Positions 8,216 through 16,162 of a DNA stretch of 36,955 nucleotides are shown one piece after another. The first letter of the stretch is position 1, and every line of letters begins with the position of its first letter. The position numbers and the translations under genes are program-made. The DNA is taken from assembly GCA_900541675.1 (NCBI GenBank), contig UQKU01000022.1, positions 1 through 36,955 on the forward strand, read 5' to 3'. This DNA is from an uncultured Collinsella sp. Lineage in GTDB: Bacteria > Actinomycetota > Coriobacteriia > Coriobacteriales > Coriobacteriaceae. The notes beneath the pieces are model-generated. The model was not told where the DNA came from. It did no database searches and saw nothing but the letters and a program-made list of their open reading frames with translations.

Positions 8216-9172
8216 GTGAACAACTTGCTACGTTTGATTGGAAGGCGTCTTGTGGCGCTGCCGATCATGGCATTGGGCGTCACCGTCCTGGTGTTCTTCC
8301 TTATGTCGTTCTCCAAGACCGACCCCGCCTACACGGCGTTGGGTGACGGTGCCTCGCCCGAGGCGGTTGCCGAGTACCATGAGAAGTATGGTCTGGACGA
8401 CCCCTGGCCTGTGCGCTACGTGCGCTATATGGGCGATTTGATTCATGGCGACATGGGTACCTACGGCGCTGCCCGCAACTCCGTTGCCAAGCGCATCTCC
8501 ACGGCCCTGCCCGTCACGATGCAGCTGACCTTCATCGGTCTTGCCATCGGTGCGGTCGTTTCGTTTTTGCTCGGCGTCATCGCGGCACTGTATCGCGACA
8601 AATGGCCGGACCAAGTGATCCGCGTCTTTTCCATCGCCGGCTTGGCAACCCCGTCGTTCTGGCTTGCCGTTCTGTTGATCCTGCTGTTCTCTTCCTACCT
8701 TAAGGTGCTCCCGGCATCGGGTGCTCTGCCTCACTTCACCACGAATCCGGTTGGCTATCTGGGACGTATGATCATGCCCGCTATCGCCTTGGCATTTCCG
8801 CTGACGGGCCAGATGACTCGTATCGTGCGTACCGCCATGGTCGAGGAGCTCGACAAGGACTATGTCCGTATGGCTCGTGGCGCCGGCGTTCCCGAGAAGG
8901 TCGTCGTCGGCATCAACGTTCTTCGCAATGCGCTGATCACCCCGGTCACCACCCTCGGTCTTAAGATCGGCTACCTCATGGGCGGCGCCGTCGTCATCGA
9001 GGTTATCTTCAACCTCCCCGGCATGGGCACTGCGATTCTGCAGGGCGTTCAGGGCAACGAGGCGAACCTGGTTCAGGGCGTCGTTATCGTCGTTGCTCTT
9101 GCCTTCATCATCATCAACATCGTGGTTGACATGCTCTACCTGCTCATCAACCCGCGCATCAGGACGGTGTAG
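8216..9172 (+). CDS. ABC transporter permease, DppB/OppB family (sialic-acid system)
   Basis: A 318-residue inner-membrane permease with about six hydrophobic segments. It starts with the family N-terminus (LLRLIGRRLVALPIMALGVTVLVFFL) and contains the cytoplasmic coupling motif EELDKDYVRMARGAGVPEKVV (about residues 220-240), which docks the ATPase. GTG at 8216 is preferred over an in-frame upstream TTG (8183) because AAAGGGGAG (8203-8210) is correctly spaced and residue 1 then matches the family. The stop is 3 nt before the next gene. It pairs with the permease domain of the downstream fusion protein to form the transmembrane channel. Substrate assignment rests on operon context only. Confidence 0.9.
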   Translation: MNNLLRLIGRRLVALPIMALGVTVLVFFLMSFSKTDPAYTALGDGASPEAVAEYHEKYGLDDPWPVRYVRYMGDLIHGDMGTYGAARNSVAKRISTALPVTMQLTFIGLAIGAVVSFLLGVIAALYRDKWPDQVIRVFSIAGLATPSFWLAVLLILLFSSYLKVLPASGALPHFTTNPVGYLGRMIMPAIALAFPLTGQMTRIVRTAMVEELDKDYVRMARGAGVPEKVVVGINVLRNALITPVTTLGLKIGYLMGGAVVIEVIFNLPGMGTAILQGVQGNEANLVQGVVIVVALAFIIINIVVDMLYLLINPRIRTV

Positions 9173-9175
9173 ATT

Positions 9176-11191
9176 ATGGTAAAGATTCGAGAGAAGCAAA
9201 CCGAGCAGCTCGAGAAGGCTGCCTCCAAGGGGCTCAAGCTCGGTGGCTGGAAGAAGATGACGCTGTCTTCTAAGATTGCCGCCGTCGTGCTGGTGCTGGT
9301 CGCCCTGACTGCGATTTTGGCGCCCCTTCTTGCCCCCTATAGCCCGGTCGAGATCTTTACGGCTCGCCAGGCTCCCGGCAACGGATTTATCTTCGGTACC
9401 GACGATAAGGGTCGCGACATTCTGTCGCGCATGCTCTACGGCGGACGTTACTCGCTGATTATCGGCTTTGGTGCTACCGCCATGGCTTTGGTCTGTGGTT
9501 CCGTTGTCGGCGCTCTTGCAGCGGTTTCGCGCAAGTCTATCTCTGAGGCGATCATGCGTATCCTGGACATCATCATGTCCATCCCGGGTATCGCCCTCGC
9601 AGCCGTTTTCGTTTCCATCCTGGGCAATTCCGTGCCGTCGATCATCTTTGCGATCGGCTTTATGTACACCCCGCAGATCGCCCGTATCGTGCGCGCCAAC
9701 ATCGTGTCCGAGTACGGTGAGGACTATGTCCGCGCGGTCATCGTGTCCGGCGCCAAGGCTCCGTGGATTCTGATCAAGCATGTTCTGCGTAACTGCATCG
9801 CTCCGATTATGGTCTTCACCGTTACCCTGGTCGCCGACGCCATTATCTTCGAGGCCTCGCTGACCTTCATCGGCGCCGGCATCCAGGAGCCCACCGCTAC
9901 CTGGGGCAACATTCTCGCCGACGCACGCGGTGGCGTGCTCGCTGGCCGTTGGTGGCAGGCACTGTTCCCGGGCCTGGCCATCATGATCACCTGCCTGGCG
10001 CTCAACATCCTCTCCGAGGGCATTACCGACGCCATGGCCGCTGCTCCCTCCGCCGCCCTGGATCCGACCGATTCCTCCAAGCGCCGCGAGGCCGACCTGC
10101 TGGTTTCCGACCCCGTTCGTGCCTACAAGGAGCAGGCTCAGTCCCTGTCCGCCCGTCTTGGCGCACTGCGCGATGTCGAGCTCAAGCGTAACGACCGCCA
10201 TGTGCCCGATGAGTCCGTTGAGCCGATCCTTTCGGTCCGCGATTTCTGCATCCAGTTTGAGCACCACGGTGATATCAACGTCGTCGACCACGTTAACTTT
10301 GACGTCCGTCCCGGCCAGACCATGGGCCTGGTAGGCGAGTCCGGCTGCGGTAAGTCCATCACCACGCTGGCCATCATGGGCCTGACCGACGATGACGAGC
10401 ATCTTTCCGGCGAGGTTCTCTGGGAGGGCCGCGACCTGCTCAAGATGAGCAAGAAGGAGTGGTTCGGCCTGCGCGGTACCGATATCGCCATGGTCTATCA
10501 GGACGCCCTGTCCTCGCTCAACCCCTCCATGCTCATCTCTGCCCAGATGAAGCAGCTCACCAAGCGCGGCGGCACCCGTAGCGCCGAGGAACTCCTGGAG
10601 CTCGTGGGCCTCGACCCCAAGCGTACGCTCGAGAGCTATCCGCACGAGCTTTCCGGTGGTCAGCGTCAGCGCGTTCTGATCGCTATGGCCCTTACCCGCG
10701 ACCCCAAGCTGGTTATCTGCGACGAGCCCACGACCGCTCTGGACGTTACGGTCCAGAAGCAGGTCATCAAGCTGCTCAACGACCTTCAGGCCAAGCTCGG
10801 CTTTGCCATGATCTTCGTTTCGCACGACCTGGCGCTGGTCGCCGAGGTCGCCCACAACATCACGGTTATGTACGCCGGCCAGGTTATTGAGCAGGCGCCC
10901 ACCAAGGAGCTGCTCACCAACCCGATTCACGAGTACACCCGCGGCCTTCTGGGTTCCGTCCTGTCCATCGAGAGCGGTTCGGGCCGCCTGCACCAGGTGC
11001 CCGGCGCCGTTCCGAGCCCGCGCGATTTCCCCAAGGGCGATCGCTTCGCGCCCCGCTCGAGCCATCCGCGCATTGGCCTGGACACCCGTCCGGTCTTCAA
11101 GCGCGTGCCCGGCACCGAGCACTTCTATTCCGAGCTCCCCGACGAGGTGCTCAAGGCAAATGGTTTGACCCCTCACGCGGAGGTGATGTAG
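9176..11191 (+). CDS. Fused permease-ATPase (DppC-DppD type) of the sialic-acid ABC transporter
   Basis: One 671-residue protein joins two normally separate subunits. Residues 1 to about 290 are a DppC-type permease (GFIFGTDDKGRDILSRMLYGGR; coupling motif EYGEDYVRAVIVSGAKAP). A charged linker of about 50 residues follows, then from about 345 a DppD-type ATPase with Walker A GESGCGKS (387-394), signature LSGGQRQR (492-499), Walker B LVICDEP (512-518) and switch His in FVSHDLAL. The same fused architecture occurs in Sat/Nan/Sia-type sialic-acid transporters (from memory). Odd: the C-terminal oligopeptide-transporter tail reads GDRFAPRSSHP where relatives have CxFxxRCPxA, so the usual cysteines are gone. 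ATG at 9176 follows AGGACGG inside the previous gene. There is no break or frameshift at the junction. Confidence 0.93.
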   Translation: MVKIREKQTEQLEKAASKGLKLGGWKKMTLSSKIAAVVLVLVALTAILAPLLAPYSPVEIFTARQAPGNGFIFGTDDKGRDILSRMLYGGRYSLIIGFGATAMALVCGSVVGALAAVSRKSISEAIMRILDIIMSIPGIALAAVFVSILGNSVPSIIFAIGFMYTPQIARIVRANIVSEYGEDYVRAVIVSGAKAPWILIKHVLRNCIAPIMVFTVTLVADAIIFEASLTFIGAGIQEPTATWGNILADARGGVLAGRWWQALFPGLAIMITCLALNILSEGITDAMAAAPSAALDPTDSSKRREADLLVSDPVRAYKEQAQSLSARLGALRDVELKRNDRHVPDESVEPILSVRDFCIQFEHHGDINVVDHVNFDVRPGQTMGLVGESGCGKSITTLAIMGLTDDDEHLSGEVLWEGRDLLKMSKKEWFGLRGTDIAMVYQDALSSLNPSMLISAQMKQLTKRGGTRSAEELLELVGLDPKRTLESYPHELSGGQRQRVLIAMALTRDPKLVICDEPTTALDVTVQKQVIKLLNDLQAKLGFAMIFVSHDLALVAEVAHNITVMYAGQVIEQAPTKELLTNPIHEYTRGLLGSVLSIESGSGRLHQVPGAVPSPRDFPKGDRFAPRSSHPRIGLDTRPVFKRVPGTEHFYSELPDEVLKANGLTPHAEVM

Positions 11192-12019
11192 ATGAGCGAG
11201 ACCGCAGTCAACGGCGTCGAGCCGATCATCTTCCTTGATGACGTCCACGTCACCTTTAGGACCCGTACCGGCTCGATTCTGCACCCCAACCTGGTTCACG
11301 CCGTCCAGGGTGTAACGATTAAGCTCATGCCCGGACAGACCATCGGCATCGTCGGCGAGTCCGGTTGCGGAAAGTCCACCACGGCTAACGTCATGTGCGG
11401 CCTGCAGGCCCCCACGAGCGGCAAGGTCTACTTTAAGGGCAAGGACGTCACCAAGCGTACCGCCGAGGACCGTCGCCACATGGGTCGCGTCATCTCGGTC
11501 GTGTTCCAGAACCCGGCCACGGCGCTCAACCCCCGCATGGTCGTTCGCGAGCAACTGCTCGACCCCATGCGCGTCCACAACCTGGGTACCGAGGCCGAGC
11601 AGGAGAAGCGCGTCAAGGAGCTCTTGGAGCTCACCGGTCTGCCCTCCTCCGCCGCCGAGGTTCTTCCCGGCCAGCTTTCGGGCGGCCAGCGCCAGCGCGT
11701 CGCAATTGCCCGTGCCCTGTCGCTGAACCCCGATGCCATCATCGCCGACGAGCCCACCTCGGCTCTGGACGTTTCGGTCCGCGCGCAGATTCTCAACCTG
11801 CTGACCGACCTTAAGAAGGAACTCGGCCTGGCTATGGTGTTCATCAGCCATGACATCCAGACGGTCCGCTATATTTCCGACGACATCATCGTCATGAATG
11901 GCGGCAAGATCGTCGAGCAGGGCGAGGCCAAGCAGGTTTTCCAGCATCCTCGAGACCCCTACACTAAGATGCTGCTCGGCGCTGCGCCGTCGCTGCTGCA
12001 TCCCAAGCTCGGCGAGTAA
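11192..12019 (+). CDS. ABC transporter ATPase, DppF/OppF family (sialic-acid system)
   Basis: A 275-residue ATP-binding subunit with Walker A GESGCGKS (55-62), Q-loop VFQNPATALNPRM, signature LSGGQRQRVAIARAL, Walker B AIIADEPTSALD and switch His in FISHDIQ. It forms the ATPase pair with the domain fused to the preceding permease. It ends at LHPKLGE, about 65 residues shorter than the OppF of the second transporter (342 residues), because the cysteine-containing C-terminal oligopeptide domain is absent. The ATG abuts the upstream stop codon, with GGAGGTGA (11179-11186) as ribosome site. This is the last transporter gene before the enzymes of the operon. Confidence 0.92.
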   Translation: MSETAVNGVEPIIFLDDVHVTFRTRTGSILHPNLVHAVQGVTIKLMPGQTIGIVGESGCGKSTTANVMCGLQAPTSGKVYFKGKDVTKRTAEDRRHMGRVISVVFQNPATALNPRMVVREQLLDPMRVHNLGTEAEQEKRVKELLELTGLPSSAAEVLPGQLSGGQRQRVAIARALSLNPDAIIADEPTSALDVSVRAQILNLLTDLKKELGLAMVFISHDIQTVRYISDDIIVMNGGKIVEQGEAKQVFQHPRDPYTKMLLGAAPSLLHPKLGE

Positions 12020-12035
12020 CTTCGCTTTCCCTCCC

Positions 12036-12063
12036 GTGCGCCCGGTTCCCTTGCCGGGCGCAC
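12036..12063 (+). other. Strong stem-loop between transporter and enzyme genes
   Basis: A perfect 10-bp GC-rich stem, GTGCGCCCGG/CCGGGCGCAC, with an 8-nt loop, 16 nt after the ATPase stop. No T tract follows, so it may be a partial terminator or an mRNA stability element separating the transport and catabolic halves of the operon. Confidence 0.6.
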
Positions 12064-12099
12064 CTCCGTTGCGATTTCGAAAGGTTGGGTTCACGAGCC

Positions 12100-13077
12100 A
12101 TGCCAAGTGCTCAGGAGCTACAACATCAATTTGGTGAATATCGAGGCGCTATGTCCCGTCCATCAGATTTCGATCTCTTTTGGAAGGATCGCATGGCCGA
12201 GGCTGACGCCGTCGGGCTTGACTATGCGATCGAGGCGGCATCGGTCACCGATGCCGTGACCTGCCAGCTTTTCGATCTCTGGTATACCGGCATGTGCGGC
12301 GCTCGCCTGCACGCCAAGTACCTTAAACCTGTCTCGGACGAGCCCGTGCCATTGGTACTTCAGTTCCATGGGTATCCGGGTGCAAGCCGCAGCTGGTTTG
12401 AGCAGGCGTCGTTTGCGGGCATGGGCATGGCACTCATCGCCCTCGACTGCCCCGGCCAAGGAGGTCCCTCCGAGGACATTGGTGGATTTGAGGGCACGAC
12501 GGTCGCGGGCCATATCGTCGCCGGTATCGACGGCGACCCGGCCAACCTCTACTATGTCCGCTTGCACCAAGATATCCGCATTCTTTGCCGTATTGTTCGT
12601 GAGCTCGAGGGCATCGATCTTGCCCGTGTATTTGTGAACGGCGCATCGCAGGGCGGCGGTTTGGGCATTGCGACCTGTGCGCTTAACAGCGAGCTTATCA
12701 ATCGCGCCGCCATCCTCTATCCCTTCCTGTCGGATTTCCGCCTGGTCTGGGATTTGGATGCCGACGACATTGCCTACGAGGGTCTGCGCTATTGGTCTCG
12801 CTGGTTTGACGAGGACTCGACTCGTATTGACGAGGCCTATGCCAAGCTGGCGTACTTCGATTCCAAGAACTTTGCCCCCATAGTCAAATGCCCCGTGCTG
12901 TTTGGCACGGGCACAGCCGATATCGTCTGTCCTCCGGCGACGCAGTTTGCAGTCTACAACAACCTGACCTGTGAAAAGCGTCATGAGTTCTTTGAAGGCT
13001 TCGGTCACGAGGAGATTCAGGATTTTGACGATCTGATCATTCCATTTTTCTGCAAGGGAGGGGAGGCTCATGTCTAA
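12100..13077 (+). CDS. CE7-family acetyl-esterase, candidate sialate O-acetylesterase
   Basis: A 325-residue alpha/beta hydrolase of the acetyl-xylan esterase/cephalosporin-C deacetylase family (CE7, AXE1). Visible: the N-terminal SDFDLFWKDRMAEAD, oxyanion segment FHGYPG, nucleophile elbow GASQGG (Ser183), Asp274 in GTADIVCPP and His303 in FGHEE, a complete triad. ATG at 12100 gives the family-like N-terminus; an in-frame ATG at 12151 would remove it. The nearest purine-rich site (AAGG, 12081) is rather far away. Because the gene sits between a sialic-acid-type transporter and nanA, the natural job may be removing O-acetyl groups from imported sialic acids rather than from xylan (inference). 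CE7 genes also occur in pneumococcal nan loci (from memory). It overlaps the next gene by 8 nt. Confidence 0.88.
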   Translation: MPSAQELQHQFGEYRGAMSRPSDFDLFWKDRMAEADAVGLDYAIEAASVTDAVTCQLFDLWYTGMCGARLHAKYLKPVSDEPVPLVLQFHGYPGASRSWFEQASFAGMGMALIALDCPGQGGPSEDIGGFEGTTVAGHIVAGIDGDPANLYYVRLHQDIRILCRIVRELEGIDLARVFVNGASQGGGLGIATCALNSELINRAAILYPFLSDFRLVWDLDADDIAYEGLRYWSRWFDEDSTRIDEAYAKLAYFDSKNFAPIVKCPVLFGTGTADIVCPPATQFAVYNNLTCEKRHEFFEGFGHEEIQDFDDLIIPFFCKGGEAHV

Positions 13078-13921
13078 GTGCGAGAGCAATATCGATGAGC
13101 TGATTGTCCCCGAGCTTGCGGGAATTGCTGGGACGGTTTCGTCAAGGCTCTCTGATTTCCGGGATTGGCGCGGCGATGCTTCTGCGGATGTTTCCGAGTT
13201 GGAGACAGCCGCTTCGGACCTTGAGGTTTGCGGGCTGACCGTTACGGCGATTGATTTCGCCAATCCGTGCGCGCGCTACTCCGAGGTTTCCTTTGAGCTC
13301 GGCGGGTATGTCGTGCACGGCCGTTTGATTGAGCCCTCTGGTTGCGCCCGAAGATCCGAGCTTGTTCCGCTGTGTCTGATGTTCCATGACATCGACCGAC
13401 CCGTGCGGGGATGGCATCACATGACGCGGTTTGCCGCCATGGGATATGCCGTGCTTGCGCTGGACGATGAGACTATTGGATCCAGCGATCTGCAGCAGGG
13501 GATTACCTCGCCTGCTTTTGTCGAGCGTGTCCGTTGGGGCTGCGCGTTGGCGAAGGTTGCGCGCAACCTTGATGGCATGGATCCCGACCGCATCTTTGCA
13601 TGGGGCGAGGGCCTTGGCGGCGGTGTCGCGCTGGCGGTTTCTGCTCTGGACGAGCGGGGCCTTGCCTGCACGGCGCTTGCCAATCCGCTTCCCAGCGGTC
13701 TCGAGACGCTGTCGCCTCGGGTTCGTGGCTCGGTGCTCATGGGCACATCGCTCATGGATACCGTGAGTGATCCCAAGGGCCAGTTTGCCGTATTCAACGG
13801 TCTTGAGTGTGACCGGAGGCATATCATCTATGCCAAATACGCTCACGAGCGCATCAATGCGTTCGAAAACGAAGTCGTCGACTTCTTTAACCAAACGTTC
13901 TATTCGTGTTCTTTGGCCTAG
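13070..13921 (+). CDS. Diverged CE7-esterase paralogue lacking the catalytic serine
   Basis: A 283-residue protein homologous to the preceding esterase. The strongest match is GQFAVFNGLECDRRH (here) against TQFAVYNNLTCEKRH. The elbow reads GEGLGG where the neighbour has GASQGG, so Gly181 replaces the nucleophilic Ser. The oxyanion segment FHGYPG has become FHDIDR. Asp230 (LMDTVSDP) and His259 (YAHERI) are kept at the aligned places. It is therefore predicted to be inactive as a serine esterase, and could be a binding or scaffolding subunit of the active esterase. The reading frame is intact and ATG 13070 overlaps the upstream gene by 8 nt with GGGAGGGGAGG before it, which argues for a translated, coupled gene and not decay. 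Confidence 0.8.
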   Translation: MSKCESNIDELIVPELAGIAGTVSSRLSDFRDWRGDASADVSELETAASDLEVCGLTVTAIDFANPCARYSEVSFELGGYVVHGRLIEPSGCARRSELVPLCLMFHDIDRPVRGWHHMTRFAAMGYAVLALDDETIGSSDLQQGITSPAFVERVRWGCALAKVARNLDGMDPDRIFAWGEGLGGGVALAVSALDERGLACTALANPLPSGLETLSPRVRGSVLMGTSLMDTVSDPKGQFAVFNGLECDRRHIIYAKYAHERINAFENEVVDFFNQTFYSCSLA

Positions 13922-13989
13922 ACGGCCTGGACACCGCCAACAAGAGTGGGCGGCATAGGGCTGCCCGCCAGACAACTAAGGAGATTCTT

Positions 13990-14910
13990 GTGGCAACTCA
14001 GAAATTCACCGGCGTTATCCCTCCCGTCGTTGTTCCCGATACCGAAGACCACCAGCTCGACGTTGCCTCCTTTGAGCGCAGCATCAACCGCATGATCGAT
14101 GCCGGCGTCGATGGCCTGTTCTTCCTGGGCTCCTCGGGCGAGGTCGTCTTCTCCACCGACGAGCGCCGTCGCCAGATTGTCGCAGAGGCCGTCCGTATCG
14201 TCGACCACCGCGTTCCCGTTCTGGTCGGCATCATCGACACCGAGACCGAGCGCATGATCGAGCACGGCAAGGTCGCTCAGGAGCTGGGCGCCGATGCGCT
14301 CGTCGCCACCTGCCCGTTCTATGCCCTGCAGGGCATGACCGAGGTCGAGGAGCACTTCCGCATCCTTCACGAGGAACTCGACCTGCCCATCTTCGCCTAC
14401 GACATCCCCGTGTGCGTCCACACCAAGCTCCCCTGGAAGCTCCTTGCTAAGCTCGGCGCCGAGGGCGTCCTGGCTGGCGTCAAGGATTCCTCGGGCGATG
14501 ACATCTCGTTCCGCTACCTCATTCAGGAGAACGAGAAGAACGGCCATCCGATGAGCATCCTTACCGGCCATGAGGTCGTCGTCGACGGTGCCTATCTCGG
14601 TGGCGCCGACGGTTCCGTTCCGGGCCTCGCCAACGTTGAGCCCGAGGGCTACGTTCGTCAGTGGAAGGCCGCTCAGGCTGGTGACTGGGCTACCGTCAAG
14701 GCCGAGCAGGATCGCCTCAATGAGATTTCGCACATCTGGGATGTCACCTCGGGCGTCCAGGGCTATGCCGGTGGCGTCGGCGCCTTCAAGACCGCTATGA
14801 ACCTCATGGGCATCTTCGACAGCCCGACCATGCCGCGCCCGGTGAAGGCCATGACCGGTGAGAACGTCGAGGCGATTCGCAAGGTCCTCCAGGACAACGG
14901 TCTCCTTTAA
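13990..14910 (+). CDS. nanA: N-acetylneuraminate lyase (DapA/NanA family)
   Basis: A 306-residue TIM-barrel class I aldolase predicted to split N-acetylneuraminate into ManNAc and pyruvate in the cytoplasm. The Schiff-base lysine is Lys165 (GVKDSSGD) and the catalytic tyrosine is Tyr137 (FAYDIP). Both fall at the residue numbers known for E. coli NanA. The pyruvate-carboxylate loop GSSGE is at about residues 47-51. GTG at 13990 is chosen because AAGGAGA (13978-13984) precedes it at 5 nt; reading further upstream gives an unrelated extension. Related DapA-family aldolases (2-keto-3-deoxy acids, dihydrodipicolinate) are possible from sequence alone, but the neighbouring ROK kinase and nanE make sialic-acid lyase by far the best call. 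Its stop codon lies inside the left arm of a large hairpin. Confidence 0.88.
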   Translation: MATQKFTGVIPPVVVPDTEDHQLDVASFERSINRMIDAGVDGLFFLGSSGEVVFSTDERRRQIVAEAVRIVDHRVPVLVGIIDTETERMIEHGKVAQELGADALVATCPFYALQGMTEVEEHFRILHEELDLPIFAYDIPVCVHTKLPWKLLAKLGAEGVLAGVKDSSGDDISFRYLIQENEKNGHPMSILTGHEVVVDGAYLGGADGSVPGLANVEPEGYVRQWKAAQAGDWATVKAEQDRLNEISHIWDVTSGVQGYAGGVGAFKTAMNLMGIFDSPTMPRPVKAMTGENVEAIRKVLQDNGLL

Positions 14911-15015
14911 AGGTTTCCCAGGCACCCGACCTCGCCGTTCAACCGTGCGGCCATGACCCATTAGGCCAATGGCCGCACGGTTTCTCGGCGATCTCGGGCA
15001 CCTGGAAAACCTTTA
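14908..15015 (-). repeat. Long palindromic element A (family 1), between nanA and the kinase gene
   Basis: A 108-nt near-perfect hairpin. The outer 14-bp arm is 14908-14921/15002-15015 with one wobble. The shared family-1 module follows (minus strand GTGCCCGAGAT, 14991-15001, facing AGGTCGGGTGC, 14922-14932), then CGCCG/CGGCG, and an apical stem of about 14 bp (AACCGTGCGGCCAT, 14941-14954/14969-14982) with a 14-nt loop. The nanA TAA forms part of the left arm. No T tract follows. Orientation is given by the module shared with elements B and E. It could act as an operon-internal RNA structure or be a dispersed repeat. Confidence 0.85.
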
Positions 15016-15081
15016 CCGCGCTGTGACGGCTAGCCTGACGGCGCATTTCCTGTAGTTGTTTTGTCTCCGAAGGAGAACGAC

Positions 15082-16047
15082 ATGGAGAACAAGTACGTCT
15101 GCTCTGTCGATATCGGCGGAACTAAGATCGCGACTGCCATCATGGAGTACCCGGCTGACGGCGGTGTGCCCCATCCCGTTTTTGAGGCTGAGGTTCCCAC
15201 CGAGGCCCAGGAGGGTGGCGAAGCGGTCTTCCAGCGCATCGAGGCGTCTATCAAGGCAGCTCTTGAGGCAAATCCCGATGTCGAGGTCCTCGGAGTTGGC
15301 ATCGGCGCTGCCGGTGTCGTCGACCCCAAGACGGGCGCCATCGCGTATGCCAATGAGATTATGCCCGGCTGGTCCGGCGTTCAGTTGGGGCCGCGTCTGC
15401 GCGAGGACCTCGGCCTTCCCGTTGCCGTTGTAGGCGACGTGCAGGCTCATGCTCTGGGCGAGGCCCACTGGGGCGTCGGCAAGGGCAAGTTCTCCGTCTT
15501 GTGTTTGGGCATCGGTACGGGCATCGGCGGCGCATATGTCGAGAACGGCCGCGTGATGCAGGGCTTCCATGGTGCTGCCGGCCATATGGGCCACATCGAG
15601 TGCTCGGCTGCCGCCGGCATTCCCTGCGCCTGCGGGCGTTCCGGCCATCTGGAGTCGGTTGCTTCCGGAACATCAATCGGGCGCATGTACGATGAGCGTT
15701 TTGGCCGCGTCGACCCCAGCCGTCCTTCGGTCGGCCGTGACGTGAACGACCTGTGCCGCGCAGGCGACGCAAAGGCGACCGAGGTCATTCATGACGCCGG
15801 CTTTGCGCTGGGCGCCAGCCTGGGCTCGCTCGCTAACATCCTGGACCCTGAGGTCATCGTGCTTTCGGGCGGCGTGATTCACCAAGGTCCCGATTGGCGT
15901 TCACAGACGTGGAAGGACTCGGTGCACGAGGGCTATGCCAGCCAGGCGCTCGACCCGCTTCAGGACACGCCGATTCTCATCGGCTCTCTGGAGGGCGACG
16001 CGCCGCTCATCGGTGCCGCCGAACACCTTCTTGCATCGTTGAAGTAA
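15082..16047 (+). CDS. nanK: ROK-family sugar kinase, probable N-acetylmannosamine kinase
   Basis: A 321-residue ROK kinase. It has the phosphate-binding N-terminus VDIGGTKIATAIM, the second glycine loop GIGTGIGGAYV, the substrate/zinc region GHIEC (His171) followed by CACGRSGHLE, and the C-terminal ILDPEVIVLSGGV. Its place between nanA and nanE indicates phosphorylation of ManNAc to ManNAc-6-P; glucokinase is the main alternative on sequence alone. The zinc motif normally ends CxCGxxGCxE. Here the last Cys is His189 while Cys182 and Cys184 remain, a conservative swap that could still bind zinc. ATG at 15082 follows AAGGAG (15070-15075). The gene is bracketed by large hairpins A and B. Confidence 0.88.
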   Translation: MENKYVCSVDIGGTKIATAIMEYPADGGVPHPVFEAEVPTEAQEGGEAVFQRIEASIKAALEANPDVEVLGVGIGAAGVVDPKTGAIAYANEIMPGWSGVQLGPRLREDLGLPVAVVGDVQAHALGEAHWGVGKGKFSVLCLGIGTGIGGAYVENGRVMQGFHGAAGHMGHIECSAAAGIPCACGRSGHLESVASGTSIGRMYDERFGRVDPSRPSVGRDVNDLCRAGDAKATEVIHDAGFALGASLGSLANILDPEVIVLSGGVIHQGPDWRSQTWKDSVHEGYASQALDPLQDTPILIGSLEGDAPLIGAAEHLLASLK

Positions 16048-16064
16048 ACATAACTACCAAGTGC

Positions 16065-16162
16065 GCCTTCTGAGGTGCCGCAGATTGACGTGAAAGAGGA
16101 GCGAAGCGTACTTCGGTACGCGAGCGACGGTTTGAACGTCAAGGTGCGGTGTCTCAGAAGGC
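16065..16162 (+). repeat. Long palindromic element B (family 1), between kinase gene and nanE
   Basis: A 98-nt hairpin: 10-bp outer stem GCCTTCTGAG/CTCAGAAGGC; module GTGCCGCAGAT (16075-16085) facing AGGTGCGGTGT (16142-16152); 6-bp stem TGACGT/ACGTCA; an internal loop with GAAAGAGGAGCGAA on one side and GAGCGACGGTTTGA on the other; and a 6-bp apical stem GCGTAC/GTACGC capped by a UUCG tetraloop. GTTTT follows the right arm. Element E on the other strand repeats this architecture, including the GAAAGAGGAG and GAAGCGTAC segments. Confidence 0.88.

Noticed and set aside
9176..11191. The permease-ATPase junction as a sequencing frameshift joining two genes
   Set aside because: The linker is a continuous charged segment with normal codon use and the fused form matches related sialic-acid transporters, so it is taken as a genuine fusion.
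8228..12106. A 1292-codon open frame on the minus strand opposite the transporter genes
   Set aside because: It is the antisense shadow of well-supported permease and ATPase genes. In GC-rich, codon-biased genes the complementary frame rarely meets stop codons. The translation is low-complexity (Gly/Asp/Leu/His-rich) with no domain, and no ribosome site is evident.
13070..13921. The second CE7 gene as a decaying pseudogene
   Set aside because: The frame is intact over 283 codons, codon use resembles its neighbours, the start is coupled to the upstream gene with a strong ribosome site, and the residual Asp and His are kept. A maintained pseudoenzyme is more likely.
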